A DNA stretch of 64,000 nt from Saccharibacillus deserti (GCF_013618475.1 NZ_JABJVN010000011.1:1-64000); one strand, 5' to 3'. Counted from the first letter of the stretch, positions 37,141 to 46,290 are shown. Program-made: numbers and translations. The notes: generated by a model from the letters alone, not told the origin.

Positions 37141-39666
37141 TTGACTAACCAAGTATACGGTAATATGTATGACGAGTCGAGCAAAAAGGAACGAATATCC
37201 ATTGAACAAATGAATAGCGGATCCACTTTGACCTGGACTCTGGTATCAGCCCTCATTATATTCTTAATCTGGGCGCCTTTCCAACAGGGATTGTTTAACG
37301 GGCAGCAAGTTGAGTTCGAGCAGCCGATCTACTGGGCTGTCGTTTGGTCGGCTGCGCTGCTGCTCCTGGGCGTGGCGGCATTTTTCAAGCATATGCGCAT
37401 TGCGGACCGCCGGGAGATTACGGCTGCGGGCGTATGGCTGCTGCCTCTTACGTATATACTCTCGTCCTTCGTAGCTGTTTCGCACTACCTGGCCGTGAAC
37501 ATGATTTTGGTCATGTGCATGAACGCCGCGTTCTTCACGATCGGGGTATTCCTGCTGCAGCATCGCGCCGCCAGCCGCGTTATGCGCGCGGCGCTGCTGT
37601 GGACCACGTATTTGATCGTCATTTACGGGTTTATCAACTGGTTCGGTCAGCGCTTATTTGCCGGCGGTTTAGTCGGTTGGTTCTCGCATGTGGTGGCAAA
37701 CGGCGTTTATACGGATGCGGTCATGACGGATTCCAACGGCCTGCGTCTGACTTCGGTGTTCCAGTATGCCAATACCTATGCCGCTTTCCTGATGGCTATG
37801 CTGTTCGCGGTCCTGTTTACGGCCAGCCGTTCGCTGAAGCTGCATGACCGCCTGATACACGGGTTTATGCTGGTTCCGATCATCCTGTCGATCGCCTTGA
37901 CGCTCTCGCGCGGCGGCCTCGTGATGCTGCCGGTCGTCTTCATCGTTCTGCTGCTGTTCCTGAAACCGGCACAGCAGTTGACCTGGATTATCAATCTGGT
38001 CATTTCGGCTGCGATCTCGCTGATTGTGCTGCAGCCCATTACGGATCTGGGCTTGAGCCTCAATCAAGTCTACAACGGCGGAGACGCCTTCAAGGGCTGG
38101 GCGCTGTTGATCGGAGCTTCCGCAATTGGCGCTGTTTTGGTCTGGCTGGTCGGACGCTATCTGCAGCCGCTGTTCGAACGCAAATTCGGAAAATGGTCGT
38201 CGCGCCGCGGTGCAAGTCTCTGGCTGCCGCTTGGAGGTATCGTCGTTGTCGCCGTGCTCGCTTTGCTGCTGATCGGAACGGGACTTCGCAACGCCCTTCC
38301 GGAGAACGTGCGTATCCGCGTCGAAAACATCAACTTCCAGCAGCACAGCGTGCTTGAACGGATTACTTTTTACAAAGACTCCATGAAAATGGTTGCCGAC
38401 TACCCGGTACTGGGCGGCGGCGGCGGCGCATGGGCGGTCCTGTACGAGAAATATCAGAACAACCCTTATGTCAGCAACCAGACACACAACTTCTTCCTGC
38501 AGTATCTGGATGAGACGGGCATCGTCGGCATTCTGGTTCTGCTGTCGTTCCTGGTCTACGTCTTCTATCAATACCTCAGAAGTTACTACCGCGAGCAGGA
38601 TGAAGAAAAGAAGCAGGGGCATTTCTTCTACTTCCTGATCGCATTCTCGATTCTGGCGCACAGCCTGCTCGATTTCAATATGAGCTACGTCTATGTCAGT
38701 ATTCTGGTATTCTTCTCGCTTGGCGGCATGGCTGCGGCAATCCGTGCGGTTCCGCTGCTTCGACACAAAGAGATTGCGGATACCAAGCCTGCGGAAAAAA
38801 AATCGTCCGGAAGCGGACTTCCTGTTCTGTACTCGGTCGCTGCTGCGGCTGCAGCCGTCGTTCTCCTTGTCGTGTCGGGAAGATATGTCGCGGCCGCATC
38901 GGACACCCAGGAAGCTTCGCGCCTGCTTCAGGGTTCCGAACAAAAAAGCTACGAGCAGGTCAGGGAACCTTTGGACAATGCGCTTAACGTTCGGCCGACC
39001 TATCCGACAAGCGTCGTTCAGCTGGCTGCCGTACTCCAGAGCGTATACAACAGTACGCAGGACGCCAATTACTTGAACGAGGCGGAGACTTTGCTGAAAA
39101 AAGCGCTTGAACGCGAGCCGTACAGCAAAGACATCATAAATCAGCTGTCCGCGATCTATATGTCCAAAAACGATACCCAAAGCAGCTTCGACCTGCTTGC
39201 CGATAACCTGGAGAAATTCAACTGGGATATGAGCTGGTATGAGCAGGTGATCGGTCAGTCCGTGACAATCGGCTACCTCGCCTTGAATACGGGAGACCTT
39301 GAGGCGCAAAAAGCGGCTGCCCAGCGCGGCATCGATGCTTACCGGCATATGCTGGCCAACGTCGAACACCTCAAGACGCTGCCGGAAGGCCAAATGCAGG
39401 GCCGCGAATTCACCGTGACCCCTGCGATCACACTGAATGCCGGCAAAGCCATGTACCTGAGCGGACAGACGGAGGAAGCGGCAGCCACACTCAAAGGTCT
39501 GCTTACCGAAGAATATGCCAACCCGGAAACTGCCGAAGCGGCCCGTTGGTATTTGATTGCCCTAAAGAAAATGGGACAGGAAGATCCGGCCGTCTATGAA
39601 GCGTTAATCAAAGCCGATCCGGCATCCAAGGAACAGATTGAGATGACTGCGGCCATGAAGTTCTAG
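37141..39666 (+). CDS. O-antigen ligase family protein with C-terminal TPR region
   Basis: An 841-residue membrane protein. About twelve hydrophobic helices cover residues 30-590, with the Wzy_C/WaaL-type periplasmic loop (EKYQNNPYVSNQTHNFFLQY cut at its key SNQTHNFFLQYLDETG near 460). Residues about 600-840 form a soluble domain with TPR-like helices (ALNVRPTYPTSVVQLAAVL, YLNEAETLLKKALEREPYSK, EEAAATLKGLL). The family transfers lipid-linked glycans en bloc to lipid or protein acceptors; Gram-positive members such as WsfB of P. alvei act in S-layer glycosylation. Position between the export operon and the SLH gene fits that role. The TTG start has AAAGGAG 8 nt upstream. The 5' end is AT-rich, the rest GC-rich. 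Confidence 0.87.
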   Translation: MTNQVYGNMYDESSKKERISIEQMNSGSTLTWTLVSALIIFLIWAPFQQGLFNGQQVEFEQPIYWAVVWSAALLLLGVAAFFKHMRIADRREITAAGVWLLPLTYILSSFVAVSHYLAVNMILVMCMNAAFFTIGVFLLQHRAASRVMRAALLWTTYLIVIYGFINWFGQRLFAGGLVGWFSHVVANGVYTDAVMTDSNGLRLTSVFQYANTYAAFLMAMLFAVLFTASRSLKLHDRLIHGFMLVPIILSIALTLSRGGLVMLPVVFIVLLLFLKPAQQLTWIINLVISAAISLIVLQPITDLGLSLNQVYNGGDAFKGWALLIGASAIGAVLVWLVGRYLQPLFERKFGKWSSRRGASLWLPLGGIVVVAVLALLLIGTGLRNALPENVRIRVENINFQQHSVLERITFYKDSMKMVADYPVLGGGGGAWAVLYEKYQNNPYVSNQTHNFFLQYLDETGIVGILVLLSFLVYVFYQYLRSYYREQDEEKKQGHFFYFLIAFSILAHSLLDFNMSYVYVSILVFFSLGGMAAAIRAVPLLRHKEIADTKPAEKKSSGSGLPVLYSVAAAAAAVVLLVVSGRYVAAASDTQEASRLLQGSEQKSYEQVREPLDNALNVRPTYPTSVVQLAAVLQSVYNSTQDANYLNEAETLLKKALEREPYSKDIINQLSAIYMSKNDTQSSFDLLADNLEKFNWDMSWYEQVIGQSVTIGYLALNTGDLEAQKAAAQRGIDAYRHMLANVEHLKTLPEGQMQGREFTVTPAITLNAGKAMYLSGQTEEAAATLKGLLTEEYANPETAEAARWYLIALKKMGQEDPAVYEALIKADPASKEQIEMTAAMKF

Positions 39667-39681
39667 TATCAATAAACGAAT

Positions 39682-39723
39682 AAAAAAAGACGTTCCGCAT
39701 CATAGATGCGGAACGTCTTTTTT
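39682..39723. terminator. Bidirectional terminator
   Basis: AAAAAAGACGTTCCGCAT, 5-nt loop, ATGCGGAACGTCTTTTTT. It serves the ligase (plus) and the U32 peptidase gene (minus). Confidence 0.93.
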
Positions 39724-39766
39724 GCGCTTTGCCACTTCGGCTTCTCCATTCGGGAAAACCCGCTTC

Positions 39767-42280
39767 CTACTTCACCAACTGCCCTCTCGTCACGCCCAGC
39801 TGATTCGTCGCTTTCAGCTTGCGCCAGACTTCGGAGCCGCTGATCTGGCCGTTCAGGGCGCGGGTGTACAGGTCGAGGACTTCATGCACCTGCTCCGGCG
39901 TTTCTTCGAGGAACTCGATCCGGTAGCTCGGCACGCCGGCGTTCAGGAACTCGTTGAGGTATTCGGCGCCGGACTGCTCGATCGCGTTGTAGACGGTGTT
40001 GCGGCAGCCTTCGTCGACGCGGACCGGGTGGGACATTCCGATCCGGTCGCGCAGCGACGCGCGCTGTTCTTCGCACGGGCGGCCGCAGTTCGTGAAGTCG
40101 GTGCCTTCGCTCATGAACGTGCAGTACACGCAGTGCTCGGTATGGAACATCGGCATATGCTGATGGATGACAATCTCCATCTTGCCCGTTTGCGAACGTC
40201 CGAGCAGATCGACCATCTGCTGGATGTTCAGGTCGTACGACGGCGTCACGCGGTCGAGACCGGCTTCCAGGAACAGGTCGACGGCTTTGTGGTTCGCCAC
40301 GTTGAGCGAGAAGTCGCCGATCAGTTCCGGATGGTTCTTATCCGGATTCTCTTGGCGGTGGCGCAGGTAGTAATACAGGGCCCCGGTATTGCGGACGAGC
40401 ACGGCATCCGGCTCCAGGCGAAGAATATTCGCGTGGTAGCCGTTTTCGCCCGGCATGTGGATCCGCGGCGTCGCCAGCGCGATCCGCTTGCCGGCCGCCC
40501 GTACGGCTGCGACAGCCGCCGGGAACTGCTTGATGAACTCGAAGTCGGCGTAGATCATGCCGACGCCGGCTTCCAGTGCCGCTTCGACCTGCGGCAGACT
40601 CCGGCACAGCGCCGTGATGCGCGCTTCGGAGCGCTCCATCGGCTGCGCAGGCTGTTTGGAATCGCCGTACACGGCAATATCGCGATGAACATAGACGGGT
40701 GGCTTCGGACGCTCGCCGGCCAGTTCGTCGACCGCGCGGCGGCGCATGGCGTTCAGTTCGCGCATCGGCACGATGACGTCGCCGTGCAGCTGCACGTCCA
40801 GCTCTTCAAGCTGGTAGACGGTACCGCCCAGGCGGCCGAACTGTTCTTCCAGAATTTCGTAGCCGAGCGGACGCTTCTTGGCGATCTCCAGCTCCATCTC
40901 GGATTCGACGCGAACCGTCGTGCCTTTGTCCAGATCGGTCCAGACCGAGACGAGCGGCTGTCCCGGATTGCCCGTGACTTTCACCGCCAGCGGGAACACG
41001 CGGTACGGCTTGTCCGTCTCATACGTCTGGCGCAGACGACGGTCCAGCGCGGGATCGTTCGTTTTCCAGATGCGGTCGCCCACATGCAGACGGCGCAGAT
41101 CGACGTCGCTGCGGCCAGGGACGATATCGATCACCCAGCCTTGATCCGCTTCGCCTTCCAGTTTGACGCCTTTGCGGCGTACGTCATACACGCGCCCGCC
41201 TTCTTCTTTCTTCGTCGGATCTCCGGCGTCGAACACGATACCGTCGCCGCGCTTGAGCGGAGCTTCGATCCGGCAGACCACGCCGTCGCGCAGAATCTGC
41301 TCGACCCGTCCCAGGTACACGCCGCGGCTCTTCGGGAATGTGCCTTCCACGAGCTGCTTGTTGTTCGTACCGTCCAGGAAGCCGTGCGTCAGACCGCGGG
41401 AGAAGCTCTGCTGCAGTTCGCGTACTTCTTCTACGGAAGGCTTGGCATCGTCGCCGTCAAAATAACGGTTGATGGCGGCATTGTACTTGCTGACCACGTT
41501 CGCCACGTACTCCGGCGTTTTGAGGCGGCCTTCGATCTTGAACGACGTCACGCCCGCTTCGATCAGCTCCGGCATAATGTCGATCGCCGCGAGGTCTTTC
41601 GGCGACAGCAGGTAGGCGATGTCGCCCATCGGCTTATGCTCTCCGTCGACCATCAGATCGTACGGCAGGCGGCAGGCCTGGGCGCATTCGCCGCGGTTGG
41701 CGGAACGTCCGCCCCACATTTCCGAAGTCAGGCACTGGCCCGAATACGAGACGCACAGCGCGCCGTGCACGAACACTTCCATCGGCAGCTTGGCCTGGTC
41801 GCCGATCTTGCGGATCTGCTTGAGGTTATTTTCCCGTCCCAATACGACCCGTTCCATGTTAAAAGGCTTCGTAAACTCGACCGCTTCCGGCGAAGTGATC
41901 GTCATCTGCGTCGAACCGTGAATCGGGAAGTCGGGCGAAATCTCGCGAATCATTTTGACCAGGCCCAGATCCTGGACGATCACCGCGTCCACTCCGGCGA
42001 CCACGCAGGCATCGATCAGCCCGCGCGCGTCTTCCAGTTCGTTTTCGAAGACAAGGATATTGAACGTCAGGAAGCCTTTAACCCCGTAGCTGTGCAGAAA
42101 GCCCATGATCTCCGGCAGTTCGTCCATCCGGAAGTTGTTGGCCCGCGCCCGTGCATTGAATTTCTCGACGCCGAAAAAGACCGCGTCCGCTCCGTTCGCA
42201 ACGGCCGCGCGCATGCAGTCCCAATCGCCGGCCGGGGCCAGCAGTTCGACGTCGCGTCTTGTAATTTGGTTTACGCTCAT
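39767..42280 (-). CDS. U32 family peptidase / RlhA-like protein with DUF3656
   Basis: An 837-residue protein. The N-terminal U32 domain begins RRDVELLAPAGDWDCMRAAV and includes GADAVFFGVEKFNARARA, MEVFVHGALCVSYSGQC and RGECAQACRLPYDLMVDG (cysteine motif). A long beta-rich middle part carries the DUF3656-type repeats, and the C-terminal half repeats a U32-like domain ending with CVYCTFMSEGTDFTNCGRPC. Long U32 proteins such as E. coli RlhA are tied to 23S rRNA hydroxylation rather than proteolysis; whether this protein does the same is not shown. AGGAGG lies upstream of the ATG. It is a single gene, unrelated to the surrounding glycan genes as far as can be seen. Confidence 0.9.
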   Translation of the reverse strand: MSVNQITRRDVELLAPAGDWDCMRAAVANGADAVFFGVEKFNARARANNFRMDELPEIMGFLHSYGVKGFLTFNILVFENELEDARGLIDACVVAGVDAVIVQDLGLVKMIREISPDFPIHGSTQMTITSPEAVEFTKPFNMERVVLGRENNLKQIRKIGDQAKLPMEVFVHGALCVSYSGQCLTSEMWGGRSANRGECAQACRLPYDLMVDGEHKPMGDIAYLLSPKDLAAIDIMPELIEAGVTSFKIEGRLKTPEYVANVVSKYNAAINRYFDGDDAKPSVEEVRELQQSFSRGLTHGFLDGTNNKQLVEGTFPKSRGVYLGRVEQILRDGVVCRIEAPLKRGDGIVFDAGDPTKKEEGGRVYDVRRKGVKLEGEADQGWVIDIVPGRSDVDLRRLHVGDRIWKTNDPALDRRLRQTYETDKPYRVFPLAVKVTGNPGQPLVSVWTDLDKGTTVRVESEMELEIAKKRPLGYEILEEQFGRLGGTVYQLEELDVQLHGDVIVPMRELNAMRRRAVDELAGERPKPPVYVHRDIAVYGDSKQPAQPMERSEARITALCRSLPQVEAALEAGVGMIYADFEFIKQFPAAVAAVRAAGKRIALATPRIHMPGENGYHANILRLEPDAVLVRNTGALYYYLRHRQENPDKNHPELIGDFSLNVANHKAVDLFLEAGLDRVTPSYDLNIQQMVDLLGRSQTGKMEIVIHQHMPMFHTEHCVYCTFMSEGTDFTNCGRPCEEQRASLRDRIGMSHPVRVDEGCRNTVYNAIEQSGAEYLNEFLNAGVPSYRIEFLEETPEQVHEVLDLYTRALNGQISGSEVWRKLKATNQLGVTRGQLVK

Positions 42281-42458
42281 ATATTGTTATCCTCCTGCGC
42301 GCTGTTTTGTCCCTTTTCAGGAAGGGCGTTCATAACAGCTAACCGCTTATGTTGGTCCACTCTTATATCGTCACGACTGATCTTGTATTTTAATTTTGAA
42401 CTTATCTATTGTATCAGAGTTGTGAATGGATGGACAGCTTTATGCGATACCCCGACAC

Positions 42459-42495
42459 AAAAAAAGAGACGCGGCGGAATGATCCGCGCGTCTCG
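42459..42495 (-). terminator. Terminator of the SLH-domain gene
   Basis: Minus strand GAGACGCG-CGGATCATTCCG-CCGCGTCTC followed by seven T residues, 27 bp past the stop at 42522. The rest of 42281-42458 is the AT-rich leader of the U32 gene, with no clear gene. Confidence 0.88.
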
Positions 42496-42521
42496 CAAAT
42501 ACAACACTTATTTTTTAAATC

Positions 42522-44996
42522 TTAATCTACAATCTCAATATAAATACTATGACCGTACCAGACATGAAGCGAGTAAATTCCTTTAGAGAGTCCTGTAGTC
42601 GAAATGGTCAGCGGCTGGTTAGCCTGCTCTTCAGAAACTTCCAGCTTTTTAGCCCAACCTTCCTCTACCTTCTTGTCAAACTCATCTTTAGATCCGCTTA
42701 ACATATTCGGATGCAGATATACCGTACCGGCGTACTGAACCGAAAATTGAATGTCTTCTCCCTTTTTCACAACCGCGCTTGTTTGTCCGCCGTGAGAAAG
42801 GAGTTTGATTTTAGTAAACGATTTAAGCGGCCCATAAATAAGTTCTTGATTCAGTTGGCCGTCCGAAGTTACGACAGAACCTTCCAATAACTTGATATAA
42901 AAATCACGTCCTAACTGTGATTGGAACGGACGTATTAGCACTTTGCCTCCTTCGATCTCGACTGTCCCCATGTCTGCACCAAAAGGCTTATACATTTCTT
43001 CGCCGTCCAACTTGATTTGTATGATATCGCTCGGTTTCTTGCCCGGAGCCAGCTGCAGCACTCGATTATAACTCAGCGTAAAGTACTCGGGATCGGCGCC
43101 CGTATGCCATCGAGACGCCTCTTTGACCAATGGAGCACTTCCATCCAAAATTTCAAATTCGCTTACGCCGTAATACTTATTGGATGTATCGTAGACCGCT
43201 ACACCAAACTCATAGTTCCTAGGATACTGTATATTACGCAATTCTGCTGTCGAGAAAAAGTTTTTCTCTGCTGCTACAACCTGCTTTGTCAAGACTTCTC
43301 CGCTATCCACCGCAAGAGCGAGAGTCGGCAGATCATAATAAGCGACCCCTCTCGGATACAGATAAGCGGTGCCACTTACCGAACTCGTGAAGTAAACGGC
43401 TTCTCCGACGCTTACAGCTGCGTCCTGAAGCTCCACCTTCACCGGCTGCCAAGGACTCGGTGTCGGTGTCGGTGCCGGTGCCGGTGTCGGTGTCGGTGCC
43501 GGTGTCGGTGTCGGTGTCGGTGCCGGTGTCGGTGTCGGTGCCGGTGTCGTGTTCTCCCCGCCGCTTGGCGCGGAAGGCGCAACTGCGGCCGGCTGCGAAG
43601 CCGGAACCGCTGCAGCGGTCGGGGCGGCTCCCGCCGTCACCTGTTGTCCGCCTACCGACATTTTCGTATCCGCCGGAACGTCCTTGCCGACTTTGACGGC
43701 CGTAGGCGACTTGTCAAACGTGATATCTTTGGCATTGATCGTCGCGCTGTCGATTCGGCCCACGCCCGCCACTTTGGCGGCAGCGTTCAGGAGCAGCGTC
43801 AGGATGCGCGATTCGCCGCCCGTGTTCAATACGGTTCCTTCGGCTTCTTTGGACACGTTAAGTTCGCCGATCGAACCGCTCGGAATGTCGAGCGCCAGGC
43901 TGTAAGCTTGAACATTGACGGTATTGAAGTAACCCGCGAGGCGAACTTCCGAGTTGGCCGGCAGTTCGTTCGTAAGCTCGACTTTGTTTACGGTAACGCC
44001 TTTATCCGCTTCGAGATTCGCTCCCGTTCGAACGACAACTTCCTGAACGGTCGTTTCGCCTTGAGCCACGATGCGGACGGTGCCTTCTTTTTTGTCGACA
44101 ATGATATTGACCAGATGGGAACCTTCGATATGGATACTGTTTTCCCCGCCGCCGTAGACGTAGGTGCTGCCGCTGACGGTAACGTTCTTCAACGTCACGT
44201 CTCCTTCGCCTACGCCTTTGCCAAGGATAAGGTCTCCTGCAATCTCAAGGTTCTGCAAAGTGACACCTGGTGCGTTAACAATCACGCTGCCCTGCTCCCG
44301 CTGGATTTCGGCGCCGGCGGCCGGGCCGTATTCGCCCTGCTCGCCGATCCACATGCCGTAAACTTCGGCAGCTCGATCGATCAATACAGCAGCTTCGGCC
44401 CGGGTCAGCGGTTGATGAGGCCGGAACGTATGATCCGCATATCCCTTAAGCAGGCCCGCTTCGACAGCCGCATAGACCGGAGCACCGTTCGTTTCGGCCG
44501 ATGTCTTGAAGTCCGAAAAAGCATCCTGCTCCGGCTGCGTCATAGGAAGTTCCAGCAGTGCGGACAGGGTTACGGCCGCTTCCTCGCGGGTCAGCGGACG
44601 ATTGCCTTCAAAGCTGCCGTCCTGCGAAAGCCCGATATAACCGGCAGTCAAAGCCGCACCCGCGTCGGAAGCATACCAGCTGCTTTCTTTGACGTCGGTT
44701 GGCAGCTGCGTCCCCTGGCGATTGATCTGGAACGTGCGATTAAGCAGCGTTACCCATTCCGCACGCGTCAGCGTACGATCCGGAGCGAATTTGCCCTCGG
44801 CCGCTCCCTGAATAATCCCCCGTTGCTGCCATTTCTCTACCGCCTGCCGCGACCAGTGATTGCCAAGGTCCGCAAAAGTGGCGCTATGTACGCGGGATGT
44901 CCCCTCGGCCGGAGCCGCGGCTCCATAAGCGGCTCCCGTCCAGATTGTGCTGCCCAGGAGCAGCGACGAAAGCAAAACACCTGTGGTTTTTCTCAT
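42522..44996 (-). CDS. SLH-domain cell-surface protein
   Basis: An 824-residue secreted protein: signal peptide (1-25, ending AAYGA), three SLH domains (about 40-85, 97-145, 155-210; ATFADLGNHWSRQAVEKW, PLTREEAAVTL, GYADHTFRPHQPLTRAEAAV) that anchor to pyruvylated secondary wall polymer, then a repetitive beta region (about 240-440) like a parallel beta-helix (LQNLEIAGDLILGKG, VTVNKVELTN). A Pro/Thr/Ala linker of (PT)n(PA)n type follows, then a C-terminal part of about 300 residues with no recognised domain. It could be an S-layer or S-layer-associated protein and a target of the glycan locus upstream. It has its own promoter and a long leader. Confidence 0.9.
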   Translation of the reverse strand: MRKTTGVLLSSLLLGSTIWTGAAYGAAAPAEGTSRVHSATFADLGNHWSRQAVEKWQQRGIIQGAAEGKFAPDRTLTRAEWVTLLNRTFQINRQGTQLPTDVKESSWYASDAGAALTAGYIGLSQDGSFEGNRPLTREEAAVTLSALLELPMTQPEQDAFSDFKTSAETNGAPVYAAVEAGLLKGYADHTFRPHQPLTRAEAAVLIDRAAEVYGMWIGEQGEYGPAAGAEIQREQGSVIVNAPGVTLQNLEIAGDLILGKGVGEGDVTLKNVTVSGSTYVYGGGENSIHIEGSHLVNIIVDKKEGTVRIVAQGETTVQEVVVRTGANLEADKGVTVNKVELTNELPANSEVRLAGYFNTVNVQAYSLALDIPSGSIGELNVSKEAEGTVLNTGGESRILTLLLNAAAKVAGVGRIDSATINAKDITFDKSPTAVKVGKDVPADTKMSVGGQQVTAGAAPTAAAVPASQPAAVAPSAPSGGENTTPAPTPTPAPTPTPTPAPTPTPAPAPTPTPSPWQPVKVELQDAAVSVGEAVYFTSSVSGTAYLYPRGVAYYDLPTLALAVDSGEVLTKQVVAAEKNFFSTAELRNIQYPRNYEFGVAVYDTSNKYYGVSEFEILDGSAPLVKEASRWHTGADPEYFTLSYNRVLQLAPGKKPSDIIQIKLDGEEMYKPFGADMGTVEIEGGKVLIRPFQSQLGRDFYIKLLEGSVVTSDGQLNQELIYGPLKSFTKIKLLSHGGQTSAVVKKGEDIQFSVQYAGTVYLHPNMLSGSKDEFDKKVEEGWAKKLEVSEEQANQPLTISTTGLSKGIYSLHVWYGHSIYIEIVD
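43459..43548. repeat. Hexanucleotide tandem repeat in the SLH gene
   Basis: Fifteen uninterrupted copies of GGTG(T/C)C (90 bp) encode the Pro-Thr/Pro-Ala linker. Each unit adds two residues, so length changes keep the frame. Confidence 0.9.
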
Positions 44997-45095
44997 AATA
45001 TCCCCCTGATTCTTTGATCACCAAGCCCATAGACATATCTAAAAAGCCCCTGTTTCTCCACAAAAGGGACTTTAGACTTGGGCGTTAGTAACCAA

Positions 45096-45125
45096 ATCAT
45101 ACCTTTCCCGTTTATTCCAAGTCAA
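45096..45125 (-). promoter_or_regulatory. Promoter and leader of the SLH-domain gene
   Basis: Minus strand TTGACT (45120-45125), 18 bp, TATGAT (45096-45101), giving a leader of about 90 nt. Within the leader AAAGTCCC and GGGGCTTT can pair around a 15-nt loop, and CCCAAG near the start can pair with CTTGG further on. Confidence 0.55.
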
Positions 45126-45158
45126 TTGCTTGGGTCCTTTATTTTAAAAATAATAGGA

Positions 45159-46181
45159 TTAAAGTTCAATCACCTGTTCATAATGGAAATCATATCCTTG
45201 GACCCGGCCGTCGGTTCGCGAGAGCATGCACAGATACGAACTCCCTGTAGTTCCCCGGCCTTCAAAAGTCAGCACCGTTCCGTTCTGCGCGAAGCCGTCC
45301 AGCGATTTCAGACCGGTATCCGCCGCCGAGCGTATGCTGTCATGCCTAAGGTCGAAAGCGCTGATCCGAATACCGAAAAGGCAGGGGCCGGACGTCCCGT
45401 TCAACCGAAGCAGCGCACGCGCGGCATTCTCGTACGATTCCTTATTCCGGTTGTTTTTTCCTGCCGCTTCGCTTGTTCCGGCGCCGGAGCCAAAGTATCG
45501 TAGGCCCGGAGTTCCGTTAGGCCATCAGGATTGGAAAAAGGGCTGCCTCCGGTCTCCCTGCCGATCAAAAAGCCGCCGTTCAAAAAAATCCGGCCGTTTA
45601 TCGGTGTCCATTCTGCTGTCGATGCCCCCTCTGCCCGGGGCAGCCGGCCTGCATAGATCATTTTTCGCGGATCTGCGCCTGCTCCGGCTGCAGGAGACGA
45701 AGGATTCTTGCCGAAAGTCCCGATTCCCGTTTTCCAGATCGGAGTACCGGATTCGGTGTCGATCGCCTACGCATAAGCTTGGCTTGTCCCGCTGACTGTT
45801 CCGTTCTCTATCGTATTGGCCAGAAACTTGTCGACCAGCATCACCGAGACCGGCCTGCCGGACTGCTCATAGCCGAGCGGATTCGAGACGACGCGCGCGT
45901 TCCCCCGCCCCCTGGAGAATCACCGAGAGCACCAGAAACGGGGCCAGCGGAAAAGCAAGCAGAATCAGGCCGCCGATACTCCGAAGCGCGAAACTGCGCA
46001 GCGGATGCCGGCGAGGCCTTCCTTCATCGGGAGTGCCAAACAGCGGACGAACCAGCGGAATAAGTGCCACAACAACCACGATACCCGCCAGCAGATACAC
46101 AAGGGTCAGAAAAACGTTATGCCACGCCGTATCGTTGTAACGAAAAGCCGACTCGATTTTCCCCAAAAGCGAAGGTTCCAT
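45159..46181 (-). pseudogene. Broken gene for a membrane-anchored, propeller-like protein
   Basis: Starts at an ATG (46181) with AAAGGAG: MEPSLLGKIESAFRYNDTAW, then two membrane helices (VFLTLVYLLAGIVVVVALIP; LILLAFPLAPFLVLSVIL). The frame is lost at a G-rich run near 45900-45914 and continues in another frame as NARVVSNPLGYEQSGRPVSV and MLVDKFLANTIENGTVSGTS, with an in-frame TAG at 45767-45769 before AIDTESGTPIWKTGIG, a PQQ/propeller-type repeat. A second slip at an A6 run (45454-45459) returns to the first frame: NKESYENAARALLRLNG to the stop at 45159. Restored length is about 340 residues. It resembles PQQ-like or PA2928-type proteins. Pseudogene or sequencing error at homopolymers cannot be separated here. 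Confidence 0.75.
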
Positions 46182-46213
46182 TCGGGAAAACTCCTTTCGC
46201 TGGTCGATTGTCG

Positions 46214-46255
46214 CAAAAAAATAGACCGCACCCCGAAAATCCCGAGCCGGTCTAT
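46214..46255 (-). terminator. Terminator after the copper-amine-oxidase-N gene
   Basis: Minus strand ATAGACCG, inner GC-rich loop, CGGTCTAT followed by TTTTTTTG, 35 bp past the stop at 46291 and just before the start of the broken gene. Confidence 0.82.
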
Positions 46256-46290
46256 CTTTATCCGCTTGAAGTGTTCCAAACCCGATCTTT

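Noticed and set aside
17700-37250. Prophage or integrative element
   Set aside because: Despite the AT-rich composition, no integrase, transposase, phage structural gene, tRNA or flanking direct repeat was found.
39722-42586. Long plus-strand open frame (over 900 codons) opposite the U32 peptidase gene
   Set aside because: It is the GC-rich antisense shadow of a clear U32 protein, with no recognisable motif and biased, low-complexity Arg/His composition.
43459-43548. Possible CRISPR array
   Set aside because: Units are 6 bp and contiguous, with no spacers and no cas genes.
43017-45017. Plus-strand frame opposite the SLH gene with a long Cys-Arg repeat
   Set aside because: The repeat is only the antisense reading of the hexamer array. 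The minus-strand product has a signal peptide and SLH domains.
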